A stretch of DNA of 64,000 nt from Astropecten irregularis (Eukaryota > Echinodermata > Asteroidea > Paxillosida > Astropectinidae): positions 12,048,614-12,112,613 of the forward strand of contig OZ020258.1 in assembly GCA_963971285.1 (NCBI GenBank). The letters run 5' to 3'. The position numbers and the translations under genes were made by a program. The notes under the pieces are model-generated. The model had not been told where the DNA came from. It worked only from the letters and a program-made list of their open reading frames with translations, and did not search any database. Positions 63,201-64,000 of the stretch are shown piece after piece; position 1 is the stretch's first letter, and each line of letters opens with the position of its first letter.

Positions 63201-64000
63201 AACCCATTTCCCTAGAACCAATTTCGAATATCCCTAGACTCCATTATTGTCAAACCCATTTCCCTGGAACCCATTTCCCGAGACCCCATTATCCTCAAAC
63301 CCATTTCCCTGGAACCTATTCCCCCATACCCCAATTCCGCAGAACCAATCTTTTGTCAACTATTGCATTTTGGATCTCTTCATCGTTAAACGGTACATCA
63401 CTCCTATTTTGATAACAAATGCTCCCATTCCAAACCCTCTATCCCAACTCTGTAGGCAAAGGAAGAGCAAGCTTTTGAAGTCTCCCCAGAATTTGGAGGA
63501 CCTCTCAGTTTATGACTTTGTTGACACAGAGAGCGCCCACGAGAGCATAAAGCTACCACGGGGCAACAAAAAAGCACGTGCTCCTCGTCCTGCAAAGGCA
63601 CTAAAAAAAGGAAAGGCCCCTGCAATTAGTAAGCAGTCGAAGACAGAAAAGCCACCGTGTCTCAAGGAACTATCTGAAGAGGAACAACCAAGGGTAACCT
63701 CAAGTCAGAAAAGAAGGAAACCATCCAAACGGCAAAGAGAGAGTCCCATGGAGCTGTTGGAGTCAGACGAGCTACCAGAGATTACAGCCAGCAACCCCCG
63801 AAAGAGAGTCTGCAAGAGGGCCTTCACAGGCGGAGAAGATCTTGCAGAAGATGCCACCAAAGGGATAGCTCAGAGGAAGGCTGGTGCCAAGAACAAAAAA
63901 ACTAGTGAAGTGCTGCCCCCAAGTCCCAAAGACCTACATGTAGTTCAACCTATGCTCCAAGAAATCTCCCAGATTCACGATGAAAGTCCAGTAGAAATTT
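33137..64000 (+). CDS. SYCP2: SYCP2-like synaptonemal complex protein gene (partial at 3' end)
   Basis: Component of the meiotic chromosome axis/lateral element, which partners SYCP3 and HORMAD-type proteins in vertebrates. Exons: 33137-33242 (ATG at 33213), 44875-45024, 46228-46354, 46692-46795, 47120-47319, 48351-48534, 49146-49198, 50647-50695, 51394-51501, 53216-53279, 58355-58524, 59475-59660, 60926-61055, 61424-62008, 62777-62909, 63456-64000 (open). All junctions are GT/AG and phases chain without a stop, giving about 939 codons. The first part is an ARM-like helical domain (SSLASLICTAGDFEMQVACT; ELIQGWFANVDF resembles the HQWF region of human SYCP2), followed by the Spt16-middle-like domain (NLKDFWVDFN, ELLVFCP). 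After that comes a Ser/Lys-rich disordered region with VYDFVDT, then basic sequence. Human SYCP2 is about 1530 residues, so the C-terminal coiled coil should lie beyond the window. SYCP2L is the alternative assignment. Confidence 0.88.
33283..33763. mobile_element. MITE (TAAAGCTCCTTTCACACCAG ends) with GCGTA-rich interior
   Basis: The right end GCCTGGTGCGAAAGGGGCTTTA mirrors the left. The interior carries many GCGTAG/CTACGC units in both orientations. Begins 40 bp after the first SYCP2-like coding exon. Confidence 0.75.
33764..34142. other. SYCP2: No gene seen (intron)
   Basis: AT-rich intron sequence up to the retrotransposon target duplication GTAT at 34143-34146. Confidence 0.5.
34147..34906 (-). 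repeat. 3' LTR (760 bp)
   Basis: Same length as the other LTR and identical by eye apart from a T/G difference near 34579. Contains four CTTAAG palindromes at 34318, 34331, 34344 and 34358. A 119-aa open frame on the plus strand is a by-product. TATA-like TATTATAATG occurs on the minus strand near 34868-34877. Confidence 0.97.
34907..35489 (-). promoter_or_regulatory. Retrotransposon 3' untranslated region with nine CTTAAG palindromes and purine tract
   Basis: CTTAAG at 34917, 35007, 35019, 35038, 35250, 35333, 35405, 35426 and 35434. Against the LTR the minus strand reads AAGAGTGAGGCAG, the likely polypurine primer for plus-strand synthesis. Two A/T homopolymers at about 35132 and 35271. 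Confidence 0.75.
35490..36524 (-). CDS. Retrotransposon ORF3: two-C2H2 zinc-finger protein in the env position
   Basis: 344 residues from the ATG at 36524. Finger 1 uses C21, C24, H37, H41 (CRECGDTFVNQTRFDKH); finger 2 uses C51, C54, H67, H71 (CRKCERSYTRKDNLKVH); both have C-x2-C-x12-H-x3-H spacing. A highly charged Glu/Arg/Lys stretch follows (about 85-115, possible helix and nuclear localisation), then a Ser/Pro/Glu-rich middle with an acidic patch (ESEGESEED), and an unfamiliar C-terminal part ending AGFVLQ. No signal peptide or membrane span, so it is not an envelope. The ORF is intact and inside the LTRs, so it is element-encoded; a captured host zinc-finger gene is the likely origin. 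Function unknown; DNA binding is inferred. Confidence 0.88.
   Translation of the reverse strand: MDIEREWSRPRDWDTVKVLKCRECGDTFVNQTRFDKHVASHRAKGQILFYCRKCERSYTRKDNLKVHYKNHHSSSLDDLQKIYPETEEERRREKGKRADKERRKGRAEKRRVSETTDDPVKSRPKQLMVGDEPGTGNGETSKEAVQERPGSSTPEGRIEAQHVPELSLSPGSMSLVDQCLSQQSQPLEPRSGGKPKGMMSMVHHLDTESEGESEEDVRVVRRRDGDAEAESSSQQISLGRVLKGSTLKCKEMQHHTSALATEATPTTFNYKPVSARVFRISKDDDGERRAVPVSNPDLEIMMSGNVQQVKEVHTTSRFKNGVKVSEEVTERVYDVNFTAGFVLQ
36543..36590 (-). promoter_or_regulatory. Strong 3' splice site before retrotransposon ORF3
   Basis: On the minus strand a T-rich tract of more than 30 bases ends TTTTGTTTTGCAG, with the AG at 36545-36544. The ORF3 ATG lies 19 bases downstream. A usable donor (TCAGTAAAT, GT at 42009-42008) lies in the leader between primer site and gag ATG, so a spliced RNA would have the ORF3 ATG as first AUG after the primer site. 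Confidence 0.65.
36672..39797 (-). CDS. pol: Retrotransposon reverse transcriptase, RNase H, integrase
   Basis: Copies element RNA to DNA and integrates it. One open frame of just over 1000 codons. RT: VDYRKLN, STLDLTSGYWQ, active site YLDD, then SFVGLASYYRRFI. RNase H begins at VLDTDASASGIGG. Integrase: H2C2 finger (HAGRTSGHMG..CDLC) and the catalytic Asp/Asp/Glu in VAMDIVG, HTDQGRNF and GMVERFNR. The C-terminal part has a GPY-like module (RLEGPYLIVD) and a Pro/Glu-rich tail, with no chromodomain. No internal stops. The frame continues upstream of any ATG to the A7 run at 39797-39803, so it is presumably expressed as a fusion with the protease rather than from its own start. Confidence 0.95.
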   Translation of the reverse strand, partial: SRDGNDIGHTDLIKHTIETGNARPRRERPRRFPAAEQVEIGRQVENLLKEGRIEPSSSPWASNVVLVKKKDGTKRLCVDYRKLNAMTVKDAFPIPRIDDSLDALAGSCWFSTLDLTSGYWQVALDDDAQEKSAFVVRSGLYNWRVMPFGMCNAPSTFERLMERVLRGLHWEILLVYLDDVIVFGRTVPEEISRLKVVFQRLKDAGLKLKPQKCELFKQRVRYLGHIVSAAGVEADPGKVQAVRDWPTPQSAKDVRSFVGLASYYRRFIKGFSSIAKPLHRLTEKSRTFEWTEECEESFQELKGRLISAPILTYPDPELKFVLDTDASASGIGGVLSQATGDGEERVVAYASKVLKKAEQNYCVTRRELLAVVTFLRHFRPYIYGRHITVRTDHGALRWLLDFKEPTGQTARWLQIIGEFDFEIIHRAGRSHQNADSLSRRPCSQCGREEETHEQDKEKPVEGGDEPDASVHGAKVRADLRVVGIQPHISKDDWRTAQLKDEQLSWLIQAKEESGTRPDWEIVSPKPATEKNYWLQWGQLEVRQGVLQRRWESNDGREVHWQTVVPQEYREEILRELHAGRTSGHMGMKRTMAKVRLKFYWSGLSADVRSFVRQCDLCAKRKAPSKKRKAPLQQHLVGAPVERVAMDIVGPFPVTSRGNRYILVIGDYFSKWFEAYPIPDERAETVAMRFVEEFACRFGVPKTLHTDQGRNFESNLIAEVCRILGIQKTRTTPYNPKSDGMVERFNRTLVNIVAIMMKDQENKKDWDRELPFATAAYRSTPQESTGETPNMVMLGREVALPIDLTMEESSTEEETQGVDYAQEMRVRMQRSHDRARKCMAKSARRQKRYYDRNVCRELFVEGKFCWLHNPAKKKGVSPKLMCRLEGPYLIVDKLSDVTYRIQRKVGGKMKVIHSDRLKPYEGTPLKPWAKSNRRQEVEDRVPDLNHLEEVSETIQGRDEVDQDLPEVETLTEEELPETRIAGGEVRENRRSLQEDRTQGVPVEQLPPPEPPTAETAPALAVQGPPGARRNPVRQRQLPQRYR
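39781..40908 (-). CDS. pro: Retrotransposon aspartic protease
   Basis: Matures the Gag-Pol polyprotein. The active-site signature LVDTGATNTLLS and the second conserved segment GILGMDFL are visible. Its frame overlaps gag at 40713-40908 and is reached by a -1 shift. It ends at a stop (39781-39783) just after a run of seven A (plus strand, 39797-39803). The RT frame is offset by one base from there, so one extra base in this homopolymer separates protease from RT in this copy: a disabling change, an assembly error, or less likely a second programmed shift. Confidence 0.85.
   Translation of the reverse strand: MGYRRCVLQLQTEGSLCKRLQEGKGQATKEVGKRQSVVSGTREPAGTSTGSRESGKTHLQGGSGVIDRRRDQQLHEGETLEGATSGFKKDLPTLQVPTLRQNQGSGLFIPALIRGLKVNMLVDTGATNTLLSSSTYFRIPQERRPQLKTEGIEVHGADGTLIKTMGTATVEVQVGRSVSTVCVVLAQLDVEGILGMDFLLPTNGRLDFKDLTFTVNGERIKCADKQGADFCARVVVQETTLVPPGHEALVLGRVTTEVAGLGILESAGEGELMSRGLVVARLLVKPEEGRLPIRVFNPGRRECVVKAGSVAGFLTKVQEGDVEEQNCSGGKQPQELPDYLRDLYLRSIEGVDPEFHVQIAGLLIEHKEVFFKGRE
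40713..41984 (-). CDS. gag: Retrotransposon Gag
   Basis: 423 residues, ATG at 41984. N-terminal coiled coil (about 8-56, charged heptads), Ser/Thr linker, capsid-like retrotrans_gag domain (WKDYKAHFMACRVANEWNEE ... FLAASLQGPA), and a CCHC zinc knuckle CYNCRQKGHFARDC near the C-terminus for RNA binding. Intact. Starts 59 bases after the primer binding site. Confidence 0.93.
   Translation of the reverse strand: MEPLDRVQIEEELAALRMDVQGAEELLRGSIRERKRLKDEVENMREELLESRRREFDVSVGMSTPQLFSATPRLSPLGTVPATPANTSATSTSRGDCPTWTSKHEVPAGADLREPVKEDVADPIKLKLKKPNICPERFNGKVPWKDYKAHFMACRVANEWNEEQAKVFLAASLQGPALSVLGCQTEGKRYSFQDLIRSLDQRFGPGQQAEYHLMELRHRRQKEKETLQELGQSIRELSALAYPEFSEEGRDRLARGHFMDSVAGREIREAIFRARPSTLKDSIEAALAAESYLKIEEQRAADRAKKYVRMVQEPTVEDTGRAPVNQTAVDQAIQQIIARLGEHTPTRDKNTMRPSAGREWGTEDVCYNCRQKGHFARDCRKEKVRRPKKSGNDSQSSQGPVSRLEQVQGQENQGKPTFKAGAE
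42023..42041 (-). other. Primer binding site, complementary to tRNA-Leu 3' end
   Basis: The plus strand reads AATCCCACTTCTGACACCA, which equals the 3' end of a metazoan tRNA-Leu(CAG) including CCA. It is one base inside the 5' LTR boundary, so minus-strand synthesis should be primed by tRNA-Leu. Confidence 0.85.
42043..42802 (-). repeat. 5' LTR (760 bp)
   Basis: Carries CTTAAG at 42214, 42227, 42240 and 42254. Its outer end abuts the right-hand target duplicate GTAT at 42803. Confidence 0.97.
42960..43508. repeat. Short relative of the CRE-rich repeat
   Basis: Begins AGTGTTCGTGGACGAACACG (hairpin) and GAGCTGTTCCG and ends GACATCGGAAATGTTGGAATAGCT, the same end logic as 16938-19673. TGACGTCA at 43021 and 43157, each followed by a degenerate TGATGTCA. 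Confidence 0.65.
43509..44221. other. SYCP2: No gene seen (intron)
   Basis: AT-rich intron sequence without recognised repeats. Confidence 0.5.
44222..44352 (+). mobile_element. SINE family 1 copy
   Basis: GATGGCTCAGTTGGTAGAGC, box B GGTTCGAATCC, and the full tail to CAGTTTCCCTTGTGGTTATT. Confidence 0.85.
44384..44645 (+). mobile_element. SINE family 1, long copy
   Basis: Includes the 5' part (CCATGTACCATTCTCAGGTT ... CTTCTGACTGCCAAACGAAC) before the tRNA-like head. Tandem with the preceding copy in the same orientation. Confidence 0.85.
44649..44806. mobile_element. MITE family G copy
   Basis: AATAGCGCTCTGCCCTAATG ... GTGCGGAGCGCTATTG; directly follows a SINE tail and ends about 70 bp before the second SYCP2-like coding exon. 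Confidence 0.85.
44875..45024 (+). CDS. SYCP2: SYCP2-like exon 2
   Basis: 50 codons, phase 0 to 0: LMNVLMRKTKGPTYFKAVKD then FLQEQ. Resembles the DDALRKNDFKPLKTLLQ helix of human SYCP2. Acceptor ttttttaag, donor gtaaat. An internal ATG at 44878 could act as start if exon 33137-33242 is wrong. Confidence 0.8.
45121..45310. repeat. SYCP2: Foldback repeat (GCTGATGAGCAGTTTGCAGC type)
   Basis: GTCAGGCCCTCCTAGCTCC ... TTTTGGCTAATGAGCAGTTT is mirrored by AAACTGCTCATCAGCCAAAA ... CCAGGCCCTCCTAACC. Blocks also occur near 14160-14250. Confidence 0.6.
45825..45985. mobile_element. Palindrome made of two SINE family 3 tails
   Basis: ATGAATATTGATGATTTTGG ... GATAATATGCAAATTAGGCT is mirrored by AGCCTAATTCGCATATTATC ... 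AATCAATATTCAT around a GATAAGCAC centre. Confidence 0.75.
46029..46207 (+). mobile_element. tRNA-like SINE (family 3)
   Basis: Box A-like GTGGCCTAGCAGGTAAGGC and box B GGTTCGAATCTC, tail GAAGGGCAAGCCTAATTTGC. Ends about 20 bp before the next SYCP2-like exon. A minus-strand relative lies at 54915-55040. Confidence 0.75.
46228..46354 (+). CDS. SYCP2: SYCP2-like exon 3
   Basis: Phase 0 to 1: ELAKKQFQNVSVIVKAVQFV, ARFRDFPSGLEVLMSNGL. ARM-like helices; the ...NVS.I...V segment corresponds to NVSAILVSVG of human SYCP2. Acceptor catgtag, donor gtaagt. Confidence 0.88.
46470..46605 (+). mobile_element. MITE family H copy
   Basis: GTGGATCGGTTTGCGGAAAC and ACTTCTGTTTCGTTCGCACT as in 51064-51220. Confidence 0.7.
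46692..46795 (+). CDS. SYCP2: SYCP2-like exon 4
   Basis: Phase 1 to 0: GYVLDETQKFLSLSDGSRED, PAADSLMEVILETIN. The acceptor (attgaag) is weaker than most, but phase and length fit exactly. Donor gtgagt. Confidence 0.8.
47120..47319 (+). CDS. SYCP2: SYCP2-like exon 5
   Basis: Phase 0 to 2: DVADFSEEAKNESLDFFTGK ... LLEGCLNEVIYEVREHLP. Matches the VSDEGKKQVVESFVPRI region of human SYCP2. Acceptor tttttaag, donor at the cat/gtaaga junction. Confidence 0.88.
47745..48015. repeat. SYCP2: Degenerate minisatellite (AATGACTGGGGCACCAAGGC type)
   Basis: Roughly 20-40 bp units of AATGAC..GG..CACCAAGGC repeated with drift about ten times inside an intron. Confidence 0.65.
48049..48278. mobile_element. 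MITE family A copy
   Basis: GGGGCCAATTTCATAGAGCT ... GCTCTAATTGAAAATGGCCCC; intronic. Confidence 0.85.
48351..48534 (+). CDS. SYCP2: SYCP2-like exon 6
   Basis: Phase 2 to 0: MSSLASLICTAGDFEMQVAC ... WFANVDFADSFISIKDEAFE. The most diagnostic exon: human SYCP2 has MSSMGERILDAGDYDLQVGI ... WF..DFIAKAFKRIKDSEFET. Acceptor ttccacag, donor gtaagt. Confidence 0.95.
48724..49021. mobile_element. MITE family C copy
   Basis: GGGCCTAATTTCATGGAATT ... TTCCATGAAATTGGGCCC; sister of 13003-13287 in the opposite orientation. Confidence 0.8.
49146..49198 (+). CDS. SYCP2: SYCP2-like exon 7
   Basis: Phase 0 to 2: DCRKFLNYVNESYSSKQ, matching DCRIFLNLVNG of human SYCP2. Acceptor atttcag, donor gtaagt. Confidence 0.93.
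49353..49869. mobile_element. DNA transposon remnant (family E), second copy
   Basis: GGGGCCGTCCATAAAGTATG ... GTACTTTATGGACGGCCCC with G-run arms and GTACGCA motifs. In a SYCP2-like intron. Confidence 0.85.
49870..50413. other. SYCP2: Intron sequence, nothing recognised
   Basis: AT-rich; no repeat or exon seen. Confidence 0.5.
50414..50575 (+). mobile_element. SINE family 1 copy, degenerate
   Basis: GGATAGCTCAGTTGGTAGAG, box B GGTTTGAATCCC (one change), tail TCTTTGTTCACTTTTCATTG. Ends about 70 bp before exon 8. Confidence 0.75.
50647..50695 (+). CDS. SYCP2: SYCP2-like exon 8
   Basis: Phase 2 to 0: SVYSMPCISAYLGSSFK; human SYCP2 has VFTFPCLSAFLDKYEL here. Acceptor ctcttgcag, donor gtatag. 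Confidence 0.9.
50739..50875. mobile_element. Near-perfect palindromic MITE (137 bp)
   Basis: TAGGCCGTGTCCCAATTCTC ... GAGAATTGGGACACAGCCTA; terminal inverted repeats of about 35 bp. Confidence 0.8.
51064..51220. mobile_element. MITE family H copy
   Basis: GTGGATCGGTTTGCGGAAAC at the left, GGTGTTTCCGCAAACCGATC at the right; the most complete of the three copies. Confidence 0.8.
51394..51501 (+). CDS. SYCP2: SYCP2-like exon 9
   Basis: 36 codons, phase 0 to 0: LRCPVDDNLKDFWVDFNTVS, RRISLYVADNRQ. Matches KLEEFWIDFN..SQTLSFYIAGD of human SYCP2. Acceptor ttgtacag, donor gtaagg. Confidence 0.95.
51660..52225. repeat. SYCP2: Tandem duplication with (TTCA)n in an intron
   Basis: Blocks TACTTGAAATTTCGGCCATG and AAGTTTCAGCTCGATAGA each occur twice about 235-325 bp apart. 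A TTCA microsatellite lies at about 51968-51993. Confidence 0.65.
52226..53215. other. SYCP2: Intron with GC-run repeat fragment; no further exon seen
   Basis: 52384-52460 reads CAGTGGCGGTTCTACAGGGG then a CCCCCC run and resembles the nested insertion at 16165-16330. The rest is unassigned. Confidence 0.45.
53216..53279 (+). CDS. SYCP2: SYCP2-like exon 10
   Basis: Phase 0 to 1: EEGMWETVTIRQEIVQKLYI S. Human SYCP2 has HQWEAVTVPEEKVQIYSI. Acceptor aattacag, donor gtaaga. Confidence 0.92.
54567..54870 (+). mobile_element. TTAA MITE (family B), truncated
   Basis: GTTAAAGATAATATCATACTG ... GTGAAGATTTCTGTTTCGG; lacks the right-hand end. Lies in the loop of the large inverted repeat. Confidence 0.7.
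54915..55040 (-). mobile_element. SINE family 3, minus fragment
   Basis: AATATGCAAATTAGGCTTGC ... GTGGGATTCGACA; the tRNA-like part is largely lost. Confidence 0.6.
55195..55545 (-). mobile_element. SINE family 1, long minus copy
   Basis: Complete including the 5' part (ends GCAACCTGGGAACGGTACAT). It splits the right arm of the large inverted repeat, so it is younger than that. Confidence 0.85.
57700..57815 (+). mobile_element. SINE family 1, 3' half
   Basis: Starts near box B (GGTTCGAATCC), then TTTGTTCAACTTTCAATGAT and CAGTCAGTTCCCTTGTGG. Confidence 0.7.
57929..58154. mobile_element. hAT-like short element (CAGGCC...GAGCCCTG)
   Basis: Ends CAGGCCTTGCGC and TATTTCGAGCCCTG, flanked by CATGT on both sides. 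Related ends to 18355-18637; internal ACTAGCCC motifs. Confidence 0.65.
58355..58524 (+). CDS. SYCP2: SYCP2-like exon 11
   Basis: Phase 1 to 0: EKGKRQALFIVLTVPVSELL, VFCPNDELHAQIVFDANLDV, YTAAVAVFGQEKARRPK. Matches the LLTIILKN...LLLYFDASLEITNLTQKIFG segment of human SYCP2 (end of the Spt16M-like domain). Acceptor ctgaacag, donor gtaatg. Confidence 0.93.
58666..58741 (-). mobile_element. TTAA MITE (family B), 75-bp end fragment
   Basis: AAAGGTAGTATCATACTTTG ... CTTACAGGGTATAAA, then unrelated sequence. Confidence 0.75.
58756..59431. mobile_element. MITE with GGGTATGTTCAGACA ends, split by a nested MITE
   Basis: GGGTATGTTCAGACAACGTG ... GCTGTCTGAACGTACCC. Interior of CGGTTTTA/TAAAACCG motifs. 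59219-59399 inside it is a family G copy. Confidence 0.75.
59219..59399. mobile_element. MITE family G copy (nested)
   Basis: AATAGCGCTCCGCACTAATG ... GCGGAGTGCTATTGG; CCCCGGATGTCAGGCAAACA inside. Confidence 0.85.
59475..59660 (+). CDS. SYCP2: SYCP2-like exon 12
   Basis: 62 codons, phase 0 to 0: SKSKTSVSRVNVPVNLDVST ... YLFGLSESEEAPDEHE. Start of the Ser-rich disordered region. Acceptor taatacag, donor gtgtgc (its last 9 bp and donor are duplicated at 60094). Confidence 0.82.
59690..60137. repeat. SYCP2: Partial intragenic duplication of the exon 12 end and exon 16 start
   Basis: 59800-60093 matches the region just before and into the last visible exon (63300-63494: CATACCCCAATTC, TCTATTGCATTTTGG, CAAATGCTCCCATT, CCTCTATCCC, TAGGCAAAGG). 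60094-60137 matches 59651-59693. An ATT-rich microsatellite interrupts it. Confidence 0.8.
60055..60102 (+). CDS. SYCP2: Potential 48-bp cassette exon (SYCP2-like)
   Basis: Bounded by CTCTGTAG acceptor and GTGTGC donor, 16 codons without a stop (AREEQAFEVSPEFEHE), phase 0 on both sides, so it would fit between exons 12 and 13. It fuses sequence from the start of exon 16 (read in a different frame) to the last 9 bp of exon 12. Use in mRNA is unproven. Confidence 0.35.
60298..60430. repeat. Interspersed repeat shared with 30885-31055
   Basis: TGGAAATAAACGGTTGCCCT, GGTTCTTGGCCTTGGTGCCC, GCAATGGAAAATTG, CCAAACCTTATTT. Confidence 0.65.
60638..60788. mobile_element. MITE family D copy
   Basis: GGGGTCGATTTCACTAAGGC ... 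TTTTGTGAAATCAACCCC; internal GATCGTAACTCGAGTTACGA. Confidence 0.8.
60926..61055 (+). CDS. SYCP2: SYCP2-like exon 13
   Basis: Phase 0 to 1: ESRPPTRVVSEALERCKLSV, PSVPMYTPTARLSRRNQ. Acceptor atggcag, donor gtatta. Confidence 0.8.
61424..62008 (+). CDS. SYCP2: SYCP2-like exon 14 (large, disordered region)
   Basis: 585 bp, phase 1 to 1. Lys/Ser/Pro-rich: HPKTPIKSASAKRVKTP, DHSSIRKKKASVSSG, SRKFKLYSDDGNMMMEPGEA. Several SP/TP sites suggest phosphorylation by CDKs (inference). Acceptor atcccag, donor gtttgt. The open frame runs on into the intron, but phase with exon 15 supports the splice. Confidence 0.83.
62301..62680 (+). mobile_element. tRNA-like SINE (family 2), full copy
   Basis: Box A GTGGCCTAGTGGTCTGGCG, box B GTTCGAGTCCGG. 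The body contains CTTGGGCAAGATGCTTTTTC and CTCCCCAGGGAGTTGAGATG; the tail is an ATT microsatellite. Lies in the intron between exons 14 and 15. Confidence 0.88.
62777..62909 (+). CDS. SYCP2: SYCP2-like exon 15
   Basis: Phase 1 to 2: VIVPSSIPTQESVVVVPDSL, PPSGNLLPYTQPLHDKPAGN. Acceptor gttttcag, donor gtagtt. Confidence 0.82.
62985..63330. repeat. SYCP2: Minisatellite CCCATTTCCCT(G/A)GAACC / CCCATTATCCTCAAA
   Basis: Units of CCCATTTCCCTGGAACC, CCATTTCCCTAGACC and CCATTATCCTCAAAC alternate about 15 times in the intron. A shorter array lies at about 59725-59840 as part of the intragenic duplication. Confidence 0.88.
63456..64000 (+). CDS. SYCP2: SYCP2-like exon 16 (runs off the window)
   Basis: Phase 2 entry: RQRKSKLLKSPQNLEDLSVY, DFVDTESAHESIKL, then Lys/Arg-rich basic sequence (KKGKAPAISKQS, SSQKRRKPSKRQRESP) and on to the right edge without a stop. 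Acceptor ctctgtag. Basic, disordered, as expected upstream of the SYCP2 C-terminal coiled coil. Confidence 0.85.

Overview
This is a metazoan nuclear DNA window: AT-rich, full of introns, and packed with interspersed repeats. The three gene families (an endosomal syntaxin, Mos kinase, and a SYCP2-type synaptonemal complex protein) and the style of short transposons suggest a marine deuterostome, most likely an echinoderm. That placement is an inference from gene content and repeat style, not a database result.

Layout. All three host genes lie on the + strand. (1) Positions 1-10257 hold the 3' part of a syntaxin-7/12-like Q-SNARE gene; its 5' exons are outside the window. Six exons encode the end of the Habc domain, the linker and the SNARE motif. 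They can join in frame to either of two terminal exons (7934-8035 or 10162-10257), each encoding a complete C-terminal membrane anchor. (2) Positions 23903-25201 hold an intronless Mos-type kinase gene with a long N-terminal extension and, in its 3' UTR, cytoplasmic-polyadenylation-like signals. (3) Positions 33137-64000 hold the 5' half or more of a SYCP2-like gene: 16 phase-consistent exons, about 939 codons so far, continuing past the right edge. Mos and SYCP2 are both germline/meiosis genes and are neighbours here.

Between and inside the genes. The first coding intron of the SYCP2-like gene holds a complete, young, antisense Ty3/gypsy-type LTR retrotransposon (34147-42802; two 760-bp LTRs that I could tell apart at only one base; 4-bp GTAT target duplication; tRNA-Leu primer site). 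Besides gag, protease, RT/RNase H and integrase it carries an intact third ORF in the position of env. This ORF encodes a protein with two C2H2 zinc fingers and is preceded by a strong 3' splice site. The element is also strikingly enriched in the palindrome CTTAAG (four within 46 bp of each LTR, nine in the 583 bp after the third ORF). A retroelement with its own zinc-finger gene and a repeated candidate binding motif is the best candidate here for an undescribed system.

Repeats. Many non-autonomous families recur: a tRNA-derived SINE in about 14 copies (some as inverted pairs), two further tRNA-like SINE families, a TTAA-flanked MITE family in about 12 copies, several other palindromic MITE families, a tandem pair of about 1.2-1.5 kb units full of TGACGTCA (CRE) palindromes, a large inverted repeat in a SYCP2 intron, and a C-rich satellite at 22200-22975. 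One intragenic duplication in SYCP2 has created a potential in-frame 48-bp cassette exon. I see no CRISPR arrays, rRNA genes or bona fide tRNA genes.
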